64,000 nt of DNA from Leishmania infantum JPCM5 (lineage: Eukaryota; Euglenozoa; Kinetoplastea; Trypanosomatida; Trypanosomatidae): assembly GCF_000002875.2 (NCBI RefSeq), contig NC_009420.2:2604320-2668319 (forward strand), given 5' to 3'. Of the stretch, positions 31,488 through 41,624 are shown in pieces (position 1 is the stretch's first letter; each line of letters starts with the position of its first letter). The translations under genes were made by a program, and so were the position numbers. The notes under the pieces were generated by a model, which did no database searches, was not told the origin of the DNA, and worked only from the letters and a program-made list of their open reading frames with translations.

Positions 31488-32348
31488 TCATACCTGCGAC
31501 GATTCCTCGAAGTCACCGTCGTCGAACCACTCCCCCTCCTCTTCGATGCGGATGGGACTCACCTCCTCCATCATCGATGTGGCTGCTTGCGCATTTTGAG
31601 GAACGTGCTCAAGCCGAGGCTCGGTGTCGTGGTGAAACTGCACGTCTGCGTCCTGCTGCATCACCGCCGCGTGTACCCCGGCCATCGCCCGTCTGCGGCG
31701 ATCAGACACACGCGACACCTTTGCGGCTCGCCGCAGCTTGGCTTTTTTTTCACGGTGCTCGGCGCTGCTGCGGGCGTACTCGAGCATGCGTCGCAGAGTG
31801 GCGCTTTTGGCAGTGCGGAGCTGGATGTTCACGTTTCCCATCATCGAGCCCACCTCGAGCCCTTCGTAAAGAGCGTAGATGCGGAGAATCTCCCGGCTAT
31901 CAGCCGATGACATGCCGGTGCAGGCCTTCTTCACTTCCGCCGGTGGAACCGGCGCGGCCCTCAGCTCCGTCACAAATCGATCTTCCATAAGAACCTCCAT
32001 CGTGCGTGCAAGTTTCGATGCCGGCGCCTGAATACCATTGTACAGGTAGCAGTTGTTGACAACTGCCCGCATGTCCGCCATGAAGTCCGCCGCAGTCCTG
32101 TACTCGTAGCGCTGCAGCTTCCGTTGAATGAGCTCCCAGTACATGGGCCGAGTAACGTGTTGCGCGTAGTCTGGCAAGGAGGATGGGTTTCTGAGAAACA
32201 AGTTATCCCTGTCAAGTTCAGAAACGCACTCAATGATGCGGCGACACTCATCGTAGAACAGGCCATCGAGATAGCGGACAATGTCAGCGCGCCGCCTCTT
32301 CAGGCGACTGCGCAGCTCATCCACCAGAAACTGGTCCCTCGAAGACAT
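31488..32348 (-). CDS. BDF1: Bromodomain factor, probably BDF1
   Basis: A 286-aa protein with one N-terminal bromodomain (about residues 25-125), an acetyl-lysine reader found at transcription start regions in trypanosomatids. The acetyl-lysine-contacting Asn is present in NNCYLYNG. The ZA loop reads LPDYAQHVTRPMYW, where most bromodomains have PDYxxxIxxPMDL, so the PMYW is unusual. A helical middle and basic stretch (HREKKAKLRRAAKVSRVSDR) follow, with a Glu/Asp-rich C-terminus. The BDF1 name rests on my recollection of synteny with T. brucei chromosome 10, so the family is sure and the number less so. ATG at 32346-32348. Confidence 0.85.
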   Translation of the reverse strand: MSSRDQFLVDELRSRLKRRRADIVRYLDGLFYDECRRIIECVSELDRDNLFLRNPSSLPDYAQHVTRPMYWELIQRKLQRYEYRTAADFMADMRAVVNNCYLYNGIQAPASKLARTMEVLMEDRFVTELRAAPVPPAEVKKACTGMSSADSREILRIYALYEGLEVGSMMGNVNIQLRTAKSATLRRMLEYARSSAEHREKKAKLRRAAKVSRVSDRRRRAMAGVHAAVMQQDADVQFHHDTEPRLEHVPQNAQAATSMMEEVSPIRIEEEGEWFDDGDFEESSQV

Positions 32349-32933
32349 GATGATCCGTTTTCAAGCTTTCGTTGCGCAGGTCTTTGTGCGCTCACCTGCT
32401 CCTCCGACGAGGAGCCCCGCGTGCTGCGCTGCGCATTCACAAAGGCAGTTCAAACGATTCCGGTACGAGACGCGAAGGTGTGAGCAATAAGCACGGCAAC
32501 CTGTGAAAGAGCAAGCAACAGCGAGGGAGGATAGAGCTCAACGTTTGTCGCTGGCGCCTGCCCCGGGGCAGACCGAAAGAGAGAGAGAGACGTCTCAAAG
32601 CGGACGTAGCGGCCGACGGCCCTCCCTCCTCGAGCATCGCATCCTTTCTTTTCGTTGTGTACATGTGTGCATGTGTGCCTGAAGCAGGGTAGCAGGAAAC
32701 ATATCCCGTGCTTTCTCTGCCTCGACGAATGACGGTGTCCACGCAACTTCGCAGATGTGACGCGCGTCGCCGACGGCAATAACAGCACTGAGAAGGCAAA
32801 CCGCATTCTAAGGACTTTGTTTCGCGTAACAGTCTGCGTATTCCAAGTCGCAGTGCGCCCGCACGCCCATCGCACCTCGATCACCACTTCAGTTTCATCG
32901 CTGCCGCCCTTCTCATGCTTTCTTTACTTGTCG
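32349..32933. other. Intergenic stretch between bromodomain gene and repeat copy 2
   Basis: I see no gene. Presumed bromodomain gene leader plus flanking DNA of the repeat. Confidence 0.6.
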
Positions 32934-33516
32934 ATTCTGCCACAAAACACGAGCTCCACTCCACGCTACAGCCGCCCTGCCACAGACCCATCGCGTGGTG
33001 CCGAGCAGCGCTAGACATGCGGGCGCCCCACACAGCACCCTGCGCCGACGCGGCCACCCGAGCACGGTCTCTGCCTCAGCCCCAAGCCCGCCCACCCACC
33101 CACCCACCCCCCAGGTCGCTCCCGCTGTGCTGGTCGCCACCTGGCGCACCTCTCTCTCTCACTCTCTGTCTGGGGGGTAGCTCAGGCTCCCATCACACCA
33201 GCGGCCAGTGAGGCGGCCCAAGGAGGTACGTGCGAGCCACGCGGGCACGCTTGCCTTCTATCCTAGGCATGGCACAAGCGTGCCCACGGCCGCAGCTCGC
33301 TGCGACGCAGCGCCATCCACGGCATCAACGCCGACATATCAGCACCGCTGAATCGCTCTCACCTCCACCCCCACGTCGTGGGGGTACTTTTGAGCCTGCC
33401 ACCACCACATGCAGCTGTGCATTCGCGGGGACACACGGGGGGAGGGGGAGGGGGTCTGCAGGACTGGCCCACAGATGAGGCGCTGGACCCTGAGACGCCG
33501 CGCACCGAGATGTCCC
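32934..33516 (+). mobile_element. Dispersed repeat copy 2, SIDER2-like retroposon
   Basis: A 583-bp element almost identical to the copy at 17968-18551, in the same orientation about 14,966 bp away. Differences visible to me are a few substitutions and short indels: a 12-bp deletion relative to copy 1 within the CAGGTCGC region near 33115, variation in the CCCA tandem near 33092-33112, and in the CT tandem near 33150-33170. It ends abruptly at about 33516, 70 bp beyond the stop codon of the small membrane-protein gene, so it lies in that gene's presumed 3' UTR. Confidence 0.7.
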
Positions 33517-33586
33517 CTGTGATAGCGGCCACCCTTCTTCACCAAAAATAACAGCCGCGCTACTACAAGGCGGCAGACCTTCACAA

Positions 33587-33931
33587 CTAAAGCGAGTGCA
33601 TCGTCTCCTCTACAGCAGCAGCAGCAAAATACAGAGTGACGGCAAGGTACATGAGCAGAAGCACGATCGCCGAAACAATGTAATCTCGTGCGCCCCATAG
33701 AATCGAGCTCGTTGGAAAAGATCGATACGGACTTGCAGGCAAAGGTAGTGCACCGCCGTGACCAGCTTGCCAGTGGTTCGGATACAGAAACATGCTGGCA
33801 TACCACACATCGCTGTCAACCTGCTTGCTGCTCGGACCGTTCGCGTCTTCGGGTCTCGCGTACTCCCACGCAGCTGTCGAAACGCCCAAGAAGCACCGAC
33901 GCAGTCGGCTATTCTCAAGAATGCGCATCAT
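33587..33931 (-). CDS. Small single-pass membrane protein, 114 aa
   Basis: A short gene that I think is real although no family is recognised. The 114-residue product has a basic N-terminus (MMRILENSRLRRCFLG) compatible with mitochondrial import. A Trp/Tyr-rich middle (VWYASMFLYPNHW) follows, then one clear transmembrane helix at about 84-105 (YIVSAIVLLLMYLAVTLYF) and a short acidic C-terminus. Size and layout resemble accessory subunits of mitochondrial respiratory complexes or ATP synthase, which is inference only. It sits between Nup155 and repeat copy 2, where an otherwise long gene-free gap would fall. ATG at 33929-33931. Confidence 0.6.
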   Translation of the reverse strand: MMRILENSRLRRCFLGVSTAAWEYARPEDANGPSSKQVDSDVWYASMFLYPNHWQAGHGGALPLPASPYRSFPTSSILWGARDYIVSAIVLLLMYLAVTLYFAAAAVEETMHSL

Positions 33932-34706
33932 GTCCCTTCTTGGAGTGGCACGGGAAGCGACACAGTGAGGCGGACTGCTTTCACGCCGTCCTCAGAGAGA
34001 AGTGGATGCGGCGCTGACAAGTGTATCCAGCGCTCCACTAAAACACAGCGGTGAGGAATAACGGTCATCCGAGGCGGTGCAGATGTCGTCGAAACAAACG
34101 ATTAAAAAGAGAAATGCGGAGAGGCGAAGAGAGGTGCGCAAGCATCGAGAGAAAACCGGCGCCTACACAAATCACCTGGGCAGGGTACCGAATCGAAGCA
34201 GGCCTTTTGGCCACTGCGGTGCGTCGAGGGGACCGAGGAGGGGGAGGGGGGCGTCATCAAAGACGAGCCGCTGCGCGCCTTAAAGGTCGAGCTCGACTCC
34301 AGGCACACGCGAACGCTTATAAACCGAAAACAAGAAAAAAACAGAGCACGCATATCCCAGAGAATTATTCTCCTTCAAGTTAGCCGCAGGGCCGATGAGC
34401 CAGCCACAGTCTCACGCTTTCACAGTAGCTATTTCTCATGCTCTTGAGTCTTGCGCGTATTCAATGAGGTTGTGTCGGCTGAGCAAAACCAGCCGCAGCC
34501 ATTCCGATCGACGGCGGGAGAGCCCTCTCGACAAAGGAAAACAAAAACAAGACGAGAAGAGAAACACCACACGTTACCACTCCATTACCAATCTAGAGAG
34601 TGAACCACCACCTTTCCGTCCCTTTTTCTGAATGCCAGCAAGCGCGGCAAATCCACGCCTTGAAGAAGCAGTTTATTCACGGACAGCGCCGCTACCTGGT
34701 GGCTCG
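33932..34706. other. Intergenic stretch between small membrane-protein gene and NUP155
   Basis: I see no gene. Presumed NUP155 3' UTR and leader of the 114-aa gene. Confidence 0.65.
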
Positions 34707-37700
34707 CTACAGCCACACGCCGCTTGAGGCTAGCGTGTTGGCTTTTCGCAGCAGCTCCTCCGCCTGCTCCACCGCCGCCTGCTCACTTGGCGATGTGACA
34801 GCTCCCGCAGCGCGGCGAATCATGCTGCGTGTGGCGGCCATGGCGTTGCTGACGAGCCACTGCTGCACAGAGCCGCGCCGGCCGAGGTCCGCGAGATACA
34901 CCAGCACTGTGGCGTATGCGTAAACAAGATAGCCGCGCGTCACACCGGCCTCGTCAAACTCCACACACCCCACACCTGTGTCGTCCCTCCCCTCAAGGAC
35001 GCTCTCGTATGTGATGAAGAGAACCTTTGGGTCAACCCCAAGACTCACCAGCAGCTGCACCACTTCCGTCGAACCTGCCGGGAAGCGCAGAAACGTGCGA
35101 GCCTCTAGCAGCCGCACCAGGTATGACAGCGGAAAGCAGCTGATTTGGTGAAAGTACCTGTCGATGAGCCTCTTCGTAATGGTCTCCGCCGAGTCCTTCT
35201 CGTTGTCATAGGCACGGCCGATGCAGGTGGCATAGACGCCAGCATCCGTGACGTTGGAGCAAAGCAGCGCATCCAGCTGCACCTCTGCGCCACCCAGTGC
35301 CGGATACATGCCGCCCACCTCTATGAGGTCGCTTGCGGAGGCGACAAAGCTAGACAAGAACTCGATGTGCTGCAGTGCGACATCACGCTCCGTCACCATT
35401 TCGCCCTCCCATTCTACACGACGGTCGAGAGTGGCACTGCCGGAAGAGATGAACTCGGTGGCAATGCGGTATAGTCGCTCCTGCGCCTCCATCAATCGCA
35501 ACTGCTGCTCCACCTGCTGCGTTTGGTCGGATTGACACTTCTTGGCACAGTCGAGAGCCTCGCGCAGGCACCGGAGGCGATACTGAAGCCGGTCGGCAAC
35601 CGGCGTGTCGGGAAGCGGCGACAGGGCCATCACGAAGCACTGCTGCATCGCGCCATGGTAGTCGCCCTGCACACTGGCGAGGTAGTGCGCATACTCCTCA
35701 GTCAGCACCTCGGCATTGCGTCGCAGATAGCTGCCGAGAAACTGGGAGCGCGCCGCTACAAGCGTTTCTCGCAGCAATTTGGCCGTATTCCTGTCGTCGC
35801 GCGGGGCGCACATCCAGTCGAAGAGAAAGCAGTGCGCGTACTCGTCAGACGGCTCAACCTGCCAAATGGTGCCGGAACGGCGCGGGCCGCCGAGGAGGTC
35901 GTCAACCACGCTCCGGTGCGTCAGCCACGCCGACTCCAGGGTAGAAACCACAAGCTCCAGGACCTGCGTCTTGGTCTGGTGCAGCGAGTAGGCGTTGCCG
36001 TACCGCGCCTGGTCGCCCACATGGCCGCCACCATCCGCCAAAAAAACGCTCAGCGCCGCATTGTTCGGGTCAAGCTGCGCCGCCGCGTGCAGCAACAGCT
36101 CCACCGCCACATTCTCGTATTTCAGGCTCCGCAGCTGCTCGCAGATGCTCTGAAGCGCGCCGGATGGCCAGTACGTCGCGGCCTTAGCGCCTACCTCGGT
36201 AGCCCACTTATGCATCTGTGCCTCCGTGTAGGATTGAAGAGACTCGCCACGTGTCAAGGATCTCATGTCGCTCTGAAGCTGATAGGCATCCGAGCTGATG
36301 CCGCCGAAAAAGTACGGGCACTGTCGCTGCAGCTGCGCGAACGAGGCTGCTTGGAGTCCAGATCCAGCGCTGATGCCATACTGGGAGTCTAGCATCACCT
36401 GACTCAGATAATGTCCAAGCCGCTGCGCGACCGCCGAGTCTCGCACCACCTGCGCAAACGCCACCGATGCGTCTTCAGAGTAAAACGGGATGCCAAGCAT
36501 ACGCTGCAGCAGTGTCGCCGCCTGCCACGCCTTGTGCGTCAGTTCATAGCACTTGTACAGCATGGCCCCCTGTAGCTTCTTTACGTCCTCGGCGCGCAAG
36601 CTCCGGCCGCGCGGCACCATCACGACAACCTTGTCCGCCTGCCACTCGTGCTGAAAGCTCACCGTCCGCTGGTGCTCCGGTGATCTGCCAATAGACAGGC
36701 TGTCCAAGTACTGGATGACCTTTTCGAGTACCCGTACCGCGGAGGTGGCGCTACTCTGCGTGATCTTGCCCACTCCCGTATTCCACAGCAGACACAACGC
36801 TCGGGCAACAAAGGCGACGAGCCCCGTTGCAAACGGCGACATGAGAACGACGACATGTTGAACCTCCGCATCCGTTACGCCACTCGCCGGCGCCGCTTGC
36901 GTCGCAGGGAGCTGTAGGTTACGCAGCAGTTCGCGTGCTCGTCGCAGCACTTCAGCGTTTCTTCCATTCACCAGCTGTTGGCCTAGCTCATTCAATGCCG
37001 CCCCATCGTCGTGGCTGCTCGAAAGCGCCGAGTCCTTCGTGAACGGTAGTGGGTGCTCCGTCGTTACGTTCAAACCGCCAACGGCAACCTGAAGGAGCAT
37101 CGCCGCGTAGTCGGGGGCGCTGTACACGGACGTGAAGCGACTGAGCAGACTGTCGCGGTAGTCCGCATCGTTTGTCGACAGAATCAGGTACAGCGTGTCG
37201 ACAGGGCGGGCTTGAGCAAAGAGTGACAGGCCATGGCGATGCACCACGACGTAGGTCGGTCTGGGTGAGCAAACCTGTGCGCACAAGTCAGAAAGGTTTT
37301 GCGGGCCCTGCGTCGGCATCCGATCGATCGCATCGACTCGCACAATACGCGAGGATGGGCCACTGAAGGATGCCACGATGTCCCGCACATTTTGATGCGG
37401 CGCCATCACCGTGGCAGGGGAGGTGGCGGCAAGCACTTCATCGGAGGCTCGGTCGTCGTTCATGTCGCTGAAGGCAGCCAAGAAGACTGACGCGGAAGCG
37501 TAGCAGACACTGATTTCTTTGTTTGCCGACAAGTACGAAGGCGTGTGCGATTGCAGAATGAGCTCACCGCTGAAGACAGAATCGAATGCGTTGATGTAGC
37601 GATAGCGAAACTGATCCCCATTGAGGGCGGTGGACATAAGCCGGCACCCTTGCGCATCTGCTTCTATCACAAACAACCGCGTCAGTGGCGCTGATTCAAC

Positions 37701-38627
37701 ATGAGGGGCGGAGTGAGAGCGCGGCAGTCGATCGGGCCGATGGCGAAGAGAGAACATGTACCTTATGCCACCACTGGGGTTCAGGCGCCACAGACTAATC
37801 GTGCTGCGTTCACATAACGTAGCCAAGATGCCGTCACGCTCGTCCACGACGAGATCAATGAGCCCACCATGTCCGCTACCTCGCCACGACTGCCACACAT
37901 TCGCAACAGCCAATGTCACCTGGCCGAGGATGGGGGCGCTCGAGAACCAATAGCCGTAATTCACCATGCGTATCTTGGGCGTGATGGGGGTATTCTCACG
38001 CATGTAGCGCAACTCATACACATTTCCGTCCGCACCTGCGCAGAACACGCGGCCGCTGCTGCCGATCGCCTTCGTTATCACGGTGTCAGTGGAGCAGCTG
38101 TACCCCAGATTGACAACCTTCATTTCCGCCAGCGCTCCCTCGCCCAGGATGCAAAGACCCAAGAGAAACATCATGCTGGTGGTGCCCACAGGAATGATGT
38201 ATGTTACGTGCGGCTGGAAGATGCCACTCAGCGGCCGAAGCGGAGAGCCGACAACGCTGATCATCTCCGAAATCTCATCGTAGACACAGAACTCGCGACC
38301 GCCACGGTAGTCCCAGATGACGAGCCTGTTGTCTACAGTGAACCACGCACGGGACAAGTCGGCAAACACGCCGGTGAGGGATCCGTAGCGCATCGACTTC
38401 CACAGCTCCAACAGCGTCTCTGGCCATGCCACGCCACCTACCGGGAAAAAATCAGGGACAGCGTACGTTGTGTCCCGGGTGCTTAGTGCGTACGAGTTCG
38501 ACCGTACAAACCCAATGGCGTGAGGGTTGGGCCGTCGCTCCACTGCCGCACTGCTAAGTACCGCGCTCACGGCGTCCTCGACCACGTGATTGGTACCGTT
38601 TCGCGCTGCGTTGAGCTGTTGCTGCAT
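34707..38627 (-). CDS. NUP155: Nup155/Nup170-type scaffold nucleoporin
   Basis: A 1306-aa protein of the non-repetitive Nup155/Nup170 family, a membrane-proximal inner-ring scaffold of the nuclear pore (called Nup144 in T. brucei, from memory). The N-terminal 450 or so residues form the predicted beta-propeller. The family signature near 75-125 includes PETLLELWKSMRYGSLTGVF, then AWFTVDNRLVIWDYRGG and VYDEISEMI, which closely match the Nucleoporin_N domain. The C-terminal two-thirds is helical and fits an alpha-solenoid. The length is near 1300-1400 as in the family. No FG repeats are present, as expected for a scaffold. The ATG at 38625-38627 fits. Confidence 0.9.
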   Translation of the reverse strand: MQQQLNAARNGTNHVVEDAVSAVLSSAAVERRPNPHAIGFVRSNSYALSTRDTTYAVPDFFPVGGVAWPETLLELWKSMRYGSLTGVFADLSRAWFTVDNRLVIWDYRGGREFCVYDEISEMISVVGSPLRPLSGIFQPHVTYIIPVGTTSMMFLLGLCILGEGALAEMKVVNLGYSCSTDTVITKAIGSSGRVFCAGADGNVYELRYMRENTPITPKIRMVNYGYWFSSAPILGQVTLAVANVWQSWRGSGHGGLIDLVVDERDGILATLCERSTISLWRLNPSGGIRYMFSLRHRPDRLPRSHSAPHVESAPLTRLFVIEADAQGCRLMSTALNGDQFRYRYINAFDSVFSGELILQSHTPSYLSANKEISVCYASASVFLAAFSDMNDDRASDEVLAATSPATVMAPHQNVRDIVASFSGPSSRIVRVDAIDRMPTQGPQNLSDLCAQVCSPRPTYVVVHRHGLSLFAQARPVDTLYLILSTNDADYRDSLLSRFTSVYSAPDYAAMLLQVAVGGLNVTTEHPLPFTKDSALSSSHDDGAALNELGQQLVNGRNAEVLRRARELLRNLQLPATQAAPASGVTDAEVQHVVVLMSPFATGLVAFVARALCLLWNTGVGKITQSSATSAVRVLEKVIQYLDSLSIGRSPEHQRTVSFQHEWQADKVVVMVPRGRSLRAEDVKKLQGAMLYKCYELTHKAWQAATLLQRMLGIPFYSEDASVAFAQVVRDSAVAQRLGHYLSQVMLDSQYGISAGSGLQAASFAQLQRQCPYFFGGISSDAYQLQSDMRSLTRGESLQSYTEAQMHKWATEVGAKAATYWPSGALQSICEQLRSLKYENVAVELLLHAAAQLDPNNAALSVFLADGGGHVGDQARYGNAYSLHQTKTQVLELVVSTLESAWLTHRSVVDDLLGGPRRSGTIWQVEPSDEYAHCFLFDWMCAPRDDRNTAKLLRETLVAARSQFLGSYLRRNAEVLTEEYAHYLASVQGDYHGAMQQCFVMALSPLPDTPVADRLQYRLRCLREALDCAKKCQSDQTQQVEQQLRLMEAQERLYRIATEFISSGSATLDRRVEWEGEMVTERDVALQHIEFLSSFVASASDLIEVGGMYPALGGAEVQLDALLCSNVTDAGVYATCIGRAYDNEKDSAETITKRLIDRYFHQISCFPLSYLVRLLEARTFLRFPAGSTEVVQLLVSLGVDPKVLFITYESVLEGRDDTGVGCVEFDEAGVTRGYLVYAYATVLVYLADLGRRGSVQQWLVSNAMAATRSMIRRAAGAVTSPSEQAAVEQAEELLRKANTLASSGVWL

Positions 38628-39500
38628 TGTCGCCGCTCACACGAGTGCACGTACGCAGGCGTCGTAATGCTACAGGCACTCTCCAATCCAGCCAAAGGGA
38701 TCCTTGCGTACCGCACCCAAGTGCTCAGTAGAGCAGAGGTGAGTTGGGGAAGAAAGATGTGAACCGAAGCGGCAGACCGACCGCGGGAGAGAGAGGGAAG
38801 CCGTCGCCAAACACTCCTAAACAATTTCAGAGAAACAAACTGTAAACACCACGTTAAGCAAGATGTGAGTGAAGCGAGAGAAGATAGTAGAGCATACGAG
38901 TTGGGCGCACTCGTGCGAATCAAGGCGCTCCAGCAAGCATTGGCTAAACGCTCTGCGCGCTCCGTATATAGCCGAGCCGCGGAGAAGAAAGGCATGTACA
39001 TCAATCTTCGCGGCACGTGTGCGCCGGAACGAAACACCGCTGCCGCATCATGATCGGCAGAACCCAGGCTACCCACTTTTGTTTGTCCTCCTTGAGATTG
39101 CCACTTCAGCATGCTTTGAAACTAAAAGCCCCTCACACTCCCCATCCCCCACACGCGCACGTACAACAAGTGAATACGCGTGCACGCCAATGTAGCGCAG
39201 CTCGTGCCACGGGCCTGGATAGTAATTTACAGGGACAGAAAGCGAGACAGAAAATCAAACATATGTCGCGCTCCCGAGAGTTGAAACGATGCCCCGTATG
39301 CGCACTTGACCGAGCGAAAACAGCTTTGCTGCACAGGAACGGAGACAAGAGAAACGGAGTAGTGCGCCAAGGCCCTCGCACCTCCCCTCGATTCGCTTGC
39401 AGGCGTTTGATGAGCCCCATCCGTGTAGTGCCTTGTTGTTGTTTTGCGCGTGTCTAATGTGGAGGGAGGGAAAGGGGAGCTTAGCAGCTCTCTCTATCTC
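38628..39500. other. Intergenic stretch between NUP155 and LRR gene
   Basis: I see no gene. Presumed 3' UTR of the LRR gene and NUP155 leader. Confidence 0.65.
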
Positions 39501-41624
39501 TCAGTGGTTCGAGTCAGAGTCCGAATCGATAAGCAGTGACCTGAAGCGGGACGAAATCTCTGGTTGCGCGGAGTCTTTTGCAGATGACCGCGCAGTGTTC
39601 GCTGTCGCACTCCCCCCATTCGACATGGTGACTTGAAAACTGACACTGCTTGTCTGTTTCTCCTTCCGTCTCCCGTCAAAAACGACGGAGGACTTCTGCG
39701 AGGCAGCGCCAGATGTGCCGAACGATCCGACGCTAGTGAGAACTGGGCTCCCTGGCGCCGCCGCCTTGTCTGTTCCGCTCCTCACTTGCACGCCGGACAC
39801 CGATGAAGTCGCAGATGTCCTCCTCGCTTGCGTTTGCCGAGGCGGGACGCGCAGAGGTGCAGGAGCTTTGGCGTGACCAGCAGGTCGTGCGGCATTGGCT
39901 GGGACCAGGGGCGGTATACGAGGTAGTGCTGCTGCACTCTCTTCTACGCCAGGTACAGCGATGCCCTCCTCCGACGCACGGCTTTGGTCCTCGGCATCGC
40001 TTTCAAAGACAACCGACTCAGAACTGGTGGTCTTGAACACGAGGCTCGCAAGCTCCTCGGACTCTGCCGCGGGAAACGCTTTTGTGGCCCCTGCCCTTGT
40101 AGACTTCGACACGGCGCCATCGACCTGTGCGGTCGATGAGCCGAAGGCATGGCTCGCCACGCCAAGTGTCTCAGGCGCACACTTGTCCTTTGCCACCGCG
40201 GCAGCGGTGTGCGATTTCCGCGTCGCCTTCATCGAATAGTCAGAGTGAGACTGCCCCGCAGCGTTGGGGCCTGAGCACGCCGCCGGCAAAGGAGGAACAT
40301 CCGTGACATTGTCGAGCGTCTCCAAATGCTGCGCCGCGGGCGCGCCACGCTCCACGTTACTAGCTGGTGTTGTCGATGTCAGCGCGCAGGCCGTGGCTGA
40401 GTTCGCCGGATGTTCTGACGTGGTAAACCACGAGATACTTGGCCCCCCCTCCGAGAACGCAAAGGAGGTCAGCGGCGACGTCGAGGACGTCAGCGCTTTC
40501 GGGGAGCGGCGGCGCACATTTTCCACCTCCTGCAGCTCCCCCTGCGTGGTCACCGAGAGCGGCGGCACAGGACGGGCGCTGAGGAGAAACAGCGCCTTGT
40601 AAACAGTCTGTAGGAGCGGAAGCGAATCGAAACGCAGCTCCACTGTGCCACCCGTTGCATCCGCTGCCGCCAACGTGAGAGGGCGAACGTGGCGCACGCG
40701 GAGAGAGCGCAAGGTGAGCTGCACAAGGCGCTCGCGAGACAAGAAGGACTCAGCAGTCAACGTTTCATGGTCGATCTGAAGACAGACGCGATGAAAGTCG
40801 CCCTGCTCTCTGCCGAGGTTATGGCGCAGCTGAATGCCACGCAGGAAGCTCATCTTGTCCATTAACGCAAGCTCGGTAGCCGAGAAAAGCCCACTAGAGG
40901 ACGAGGCCCTGTTGTTATCAAGAACCCCCACAGCATCTTCAGTGGGTGGAAGTAGCGGGACCGCGTGGGCCGACGGCGAGGCGGCAAGCTGACACTCTAG
41001 CTGCGCAACTCGCCGTGTCAGCCGCGTGATTGTTTTCTCTCGCTCAGTCAGCTGAAGCTCGGCTGCTGTATTGTACCCGCGTTGACTCCGCGTGCGGTCA
41101 AGATTGGCCAACACAGCTTTGACACTCGGCAAGCGGCTGCTCTGCGTTCGCTTGTACTCATCCCTTCGAAGTCGCCTGAACTCGTCGATGATGGCATCGT
41201 ACTCGGCGCTGGTGCGCGGATGAAGATCTAAAAGCCACCCGTAACTCACCGCAAGCGCGGCCCTCTTCCCCAGTGCCTTCGCGACGTGTCGCTCTTGGGG
41301 GGTAATAGGAAGGCCATCCACATCCTCCAGGCCAAAGCCGATGGTGAGTAGCGCCATGAGACGGTAGTATGGGTGACATGCAACCGGGCAGCCCTGCAGA
41401 TGCAGCGATCTGAGAGAAGCCTGCCTAGTGAGCCCACGAAACGACTCGATTCTGTTGTACTGTAAATGCACTTCGATAAGATACGGGTGTGTGCCGAAGA
41501 ACTCAAAGCTGGTAAGTCGGTTGCGCTGCAGATTTATTACGAGGAAGTTCTCATCTTTTCTTTCAGCTAGCCCCTCAAACGACTCCACCCCTTGATTGAC
41601 CAAATCCAGCCTATGATACTCCAT
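39501..41624 (-). CDS. Leucine-rich-repeat protein with disordered C-terminal half
   Basis: A 707-aa protein. The N-terminus holds SDS22-like leucine-rich repeats at about residues 1-90 (LDLVNQGVESFEGL, VINLQRNRLTSFEFF, EVHLQYNRIESFRGL, LRSLHLQGCPVAC), capped by an LRR-C-like HPYYRLMALLTIGF. A helical segment with a short coiled coil (TEREKTITRLTRRVAQLE) follows near residue 205. Then comes a folded region (about 260-360) containing LTLRSLRVRHVRPLTL, which could be a PH-like or similar beta domain. The last 330 residues are Ser/Ala/Thr-rich and disordered, ending in SDSDSNH. The LRR type is common in cilium and centrosome proteins, but localisation is not shown. The frame is open to 41702. 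I start at the ATG at 41622-41624, just before the first repeat. Confidence 0.8.
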   Translation of the reverse strand: MEYHRLDLVNQGVESFEGLAERKDENFLVINLQRNRLTSFEFFGTHPYLIEVHLQYNRIESFRGLTRQASLRSLHLQGCPVACHPYYRLMALLTIGFGLEDVDGLPITPQERHVAKALGKRAALAVSYGWLLDLHPRTSAEYDAIIDEFRRLRRDEYKRTQSSRLPSVKAVLANLDRTRSQRGYNTAAELQLTEREKTITRLTRRVAQLECQLAASPSAHAVPLLPPTEDAVGVLDNNRASSSSGLFSATELALMDKMSFLRGIQLRHNLGREQGDFHRVCLQIDHETLTAESFLSRERLVQLTLRSLRVRHVRPLTLAAADATGGTVELRFDSLPLLQTVYKALFLLSARPVPPLSVTTQGELQEVENVRRRSPKALTSSTSPLTSFAFSEGGPSISWFTTSEHPANSATACALTSTTPASNVERGAPAAQHLETLDNVTDVPPLPAACSGPNAAGQSHSDYSMKATRKSHTAAAVAKDKCAPETLGVASHAFGSSTAQVDGAVSKSTRAGATKAFPAAESEELASLVFKTTSSESVVFESDAEDQSRASEEGIAVPGVEESAAALPRIPPLVPANAARPAGHAKAPAPLRVPPRQTQARRTSATSSVSGVQVRSGTDKAAAPGSPVLTSVGSFGTSGAASQKSSVVFDGRRKEKQTSSVSFQVTMSNGGSATANTARSSAKDSAQPEISSRFRSLLIDSDSDSNH

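Noticed and set aside
35523..36392. Plus-strand frame of 289 codons
   Set aside because: It lies within NUP155 on the opposite strand and has Arg/Leu/His-rich shadow composition.
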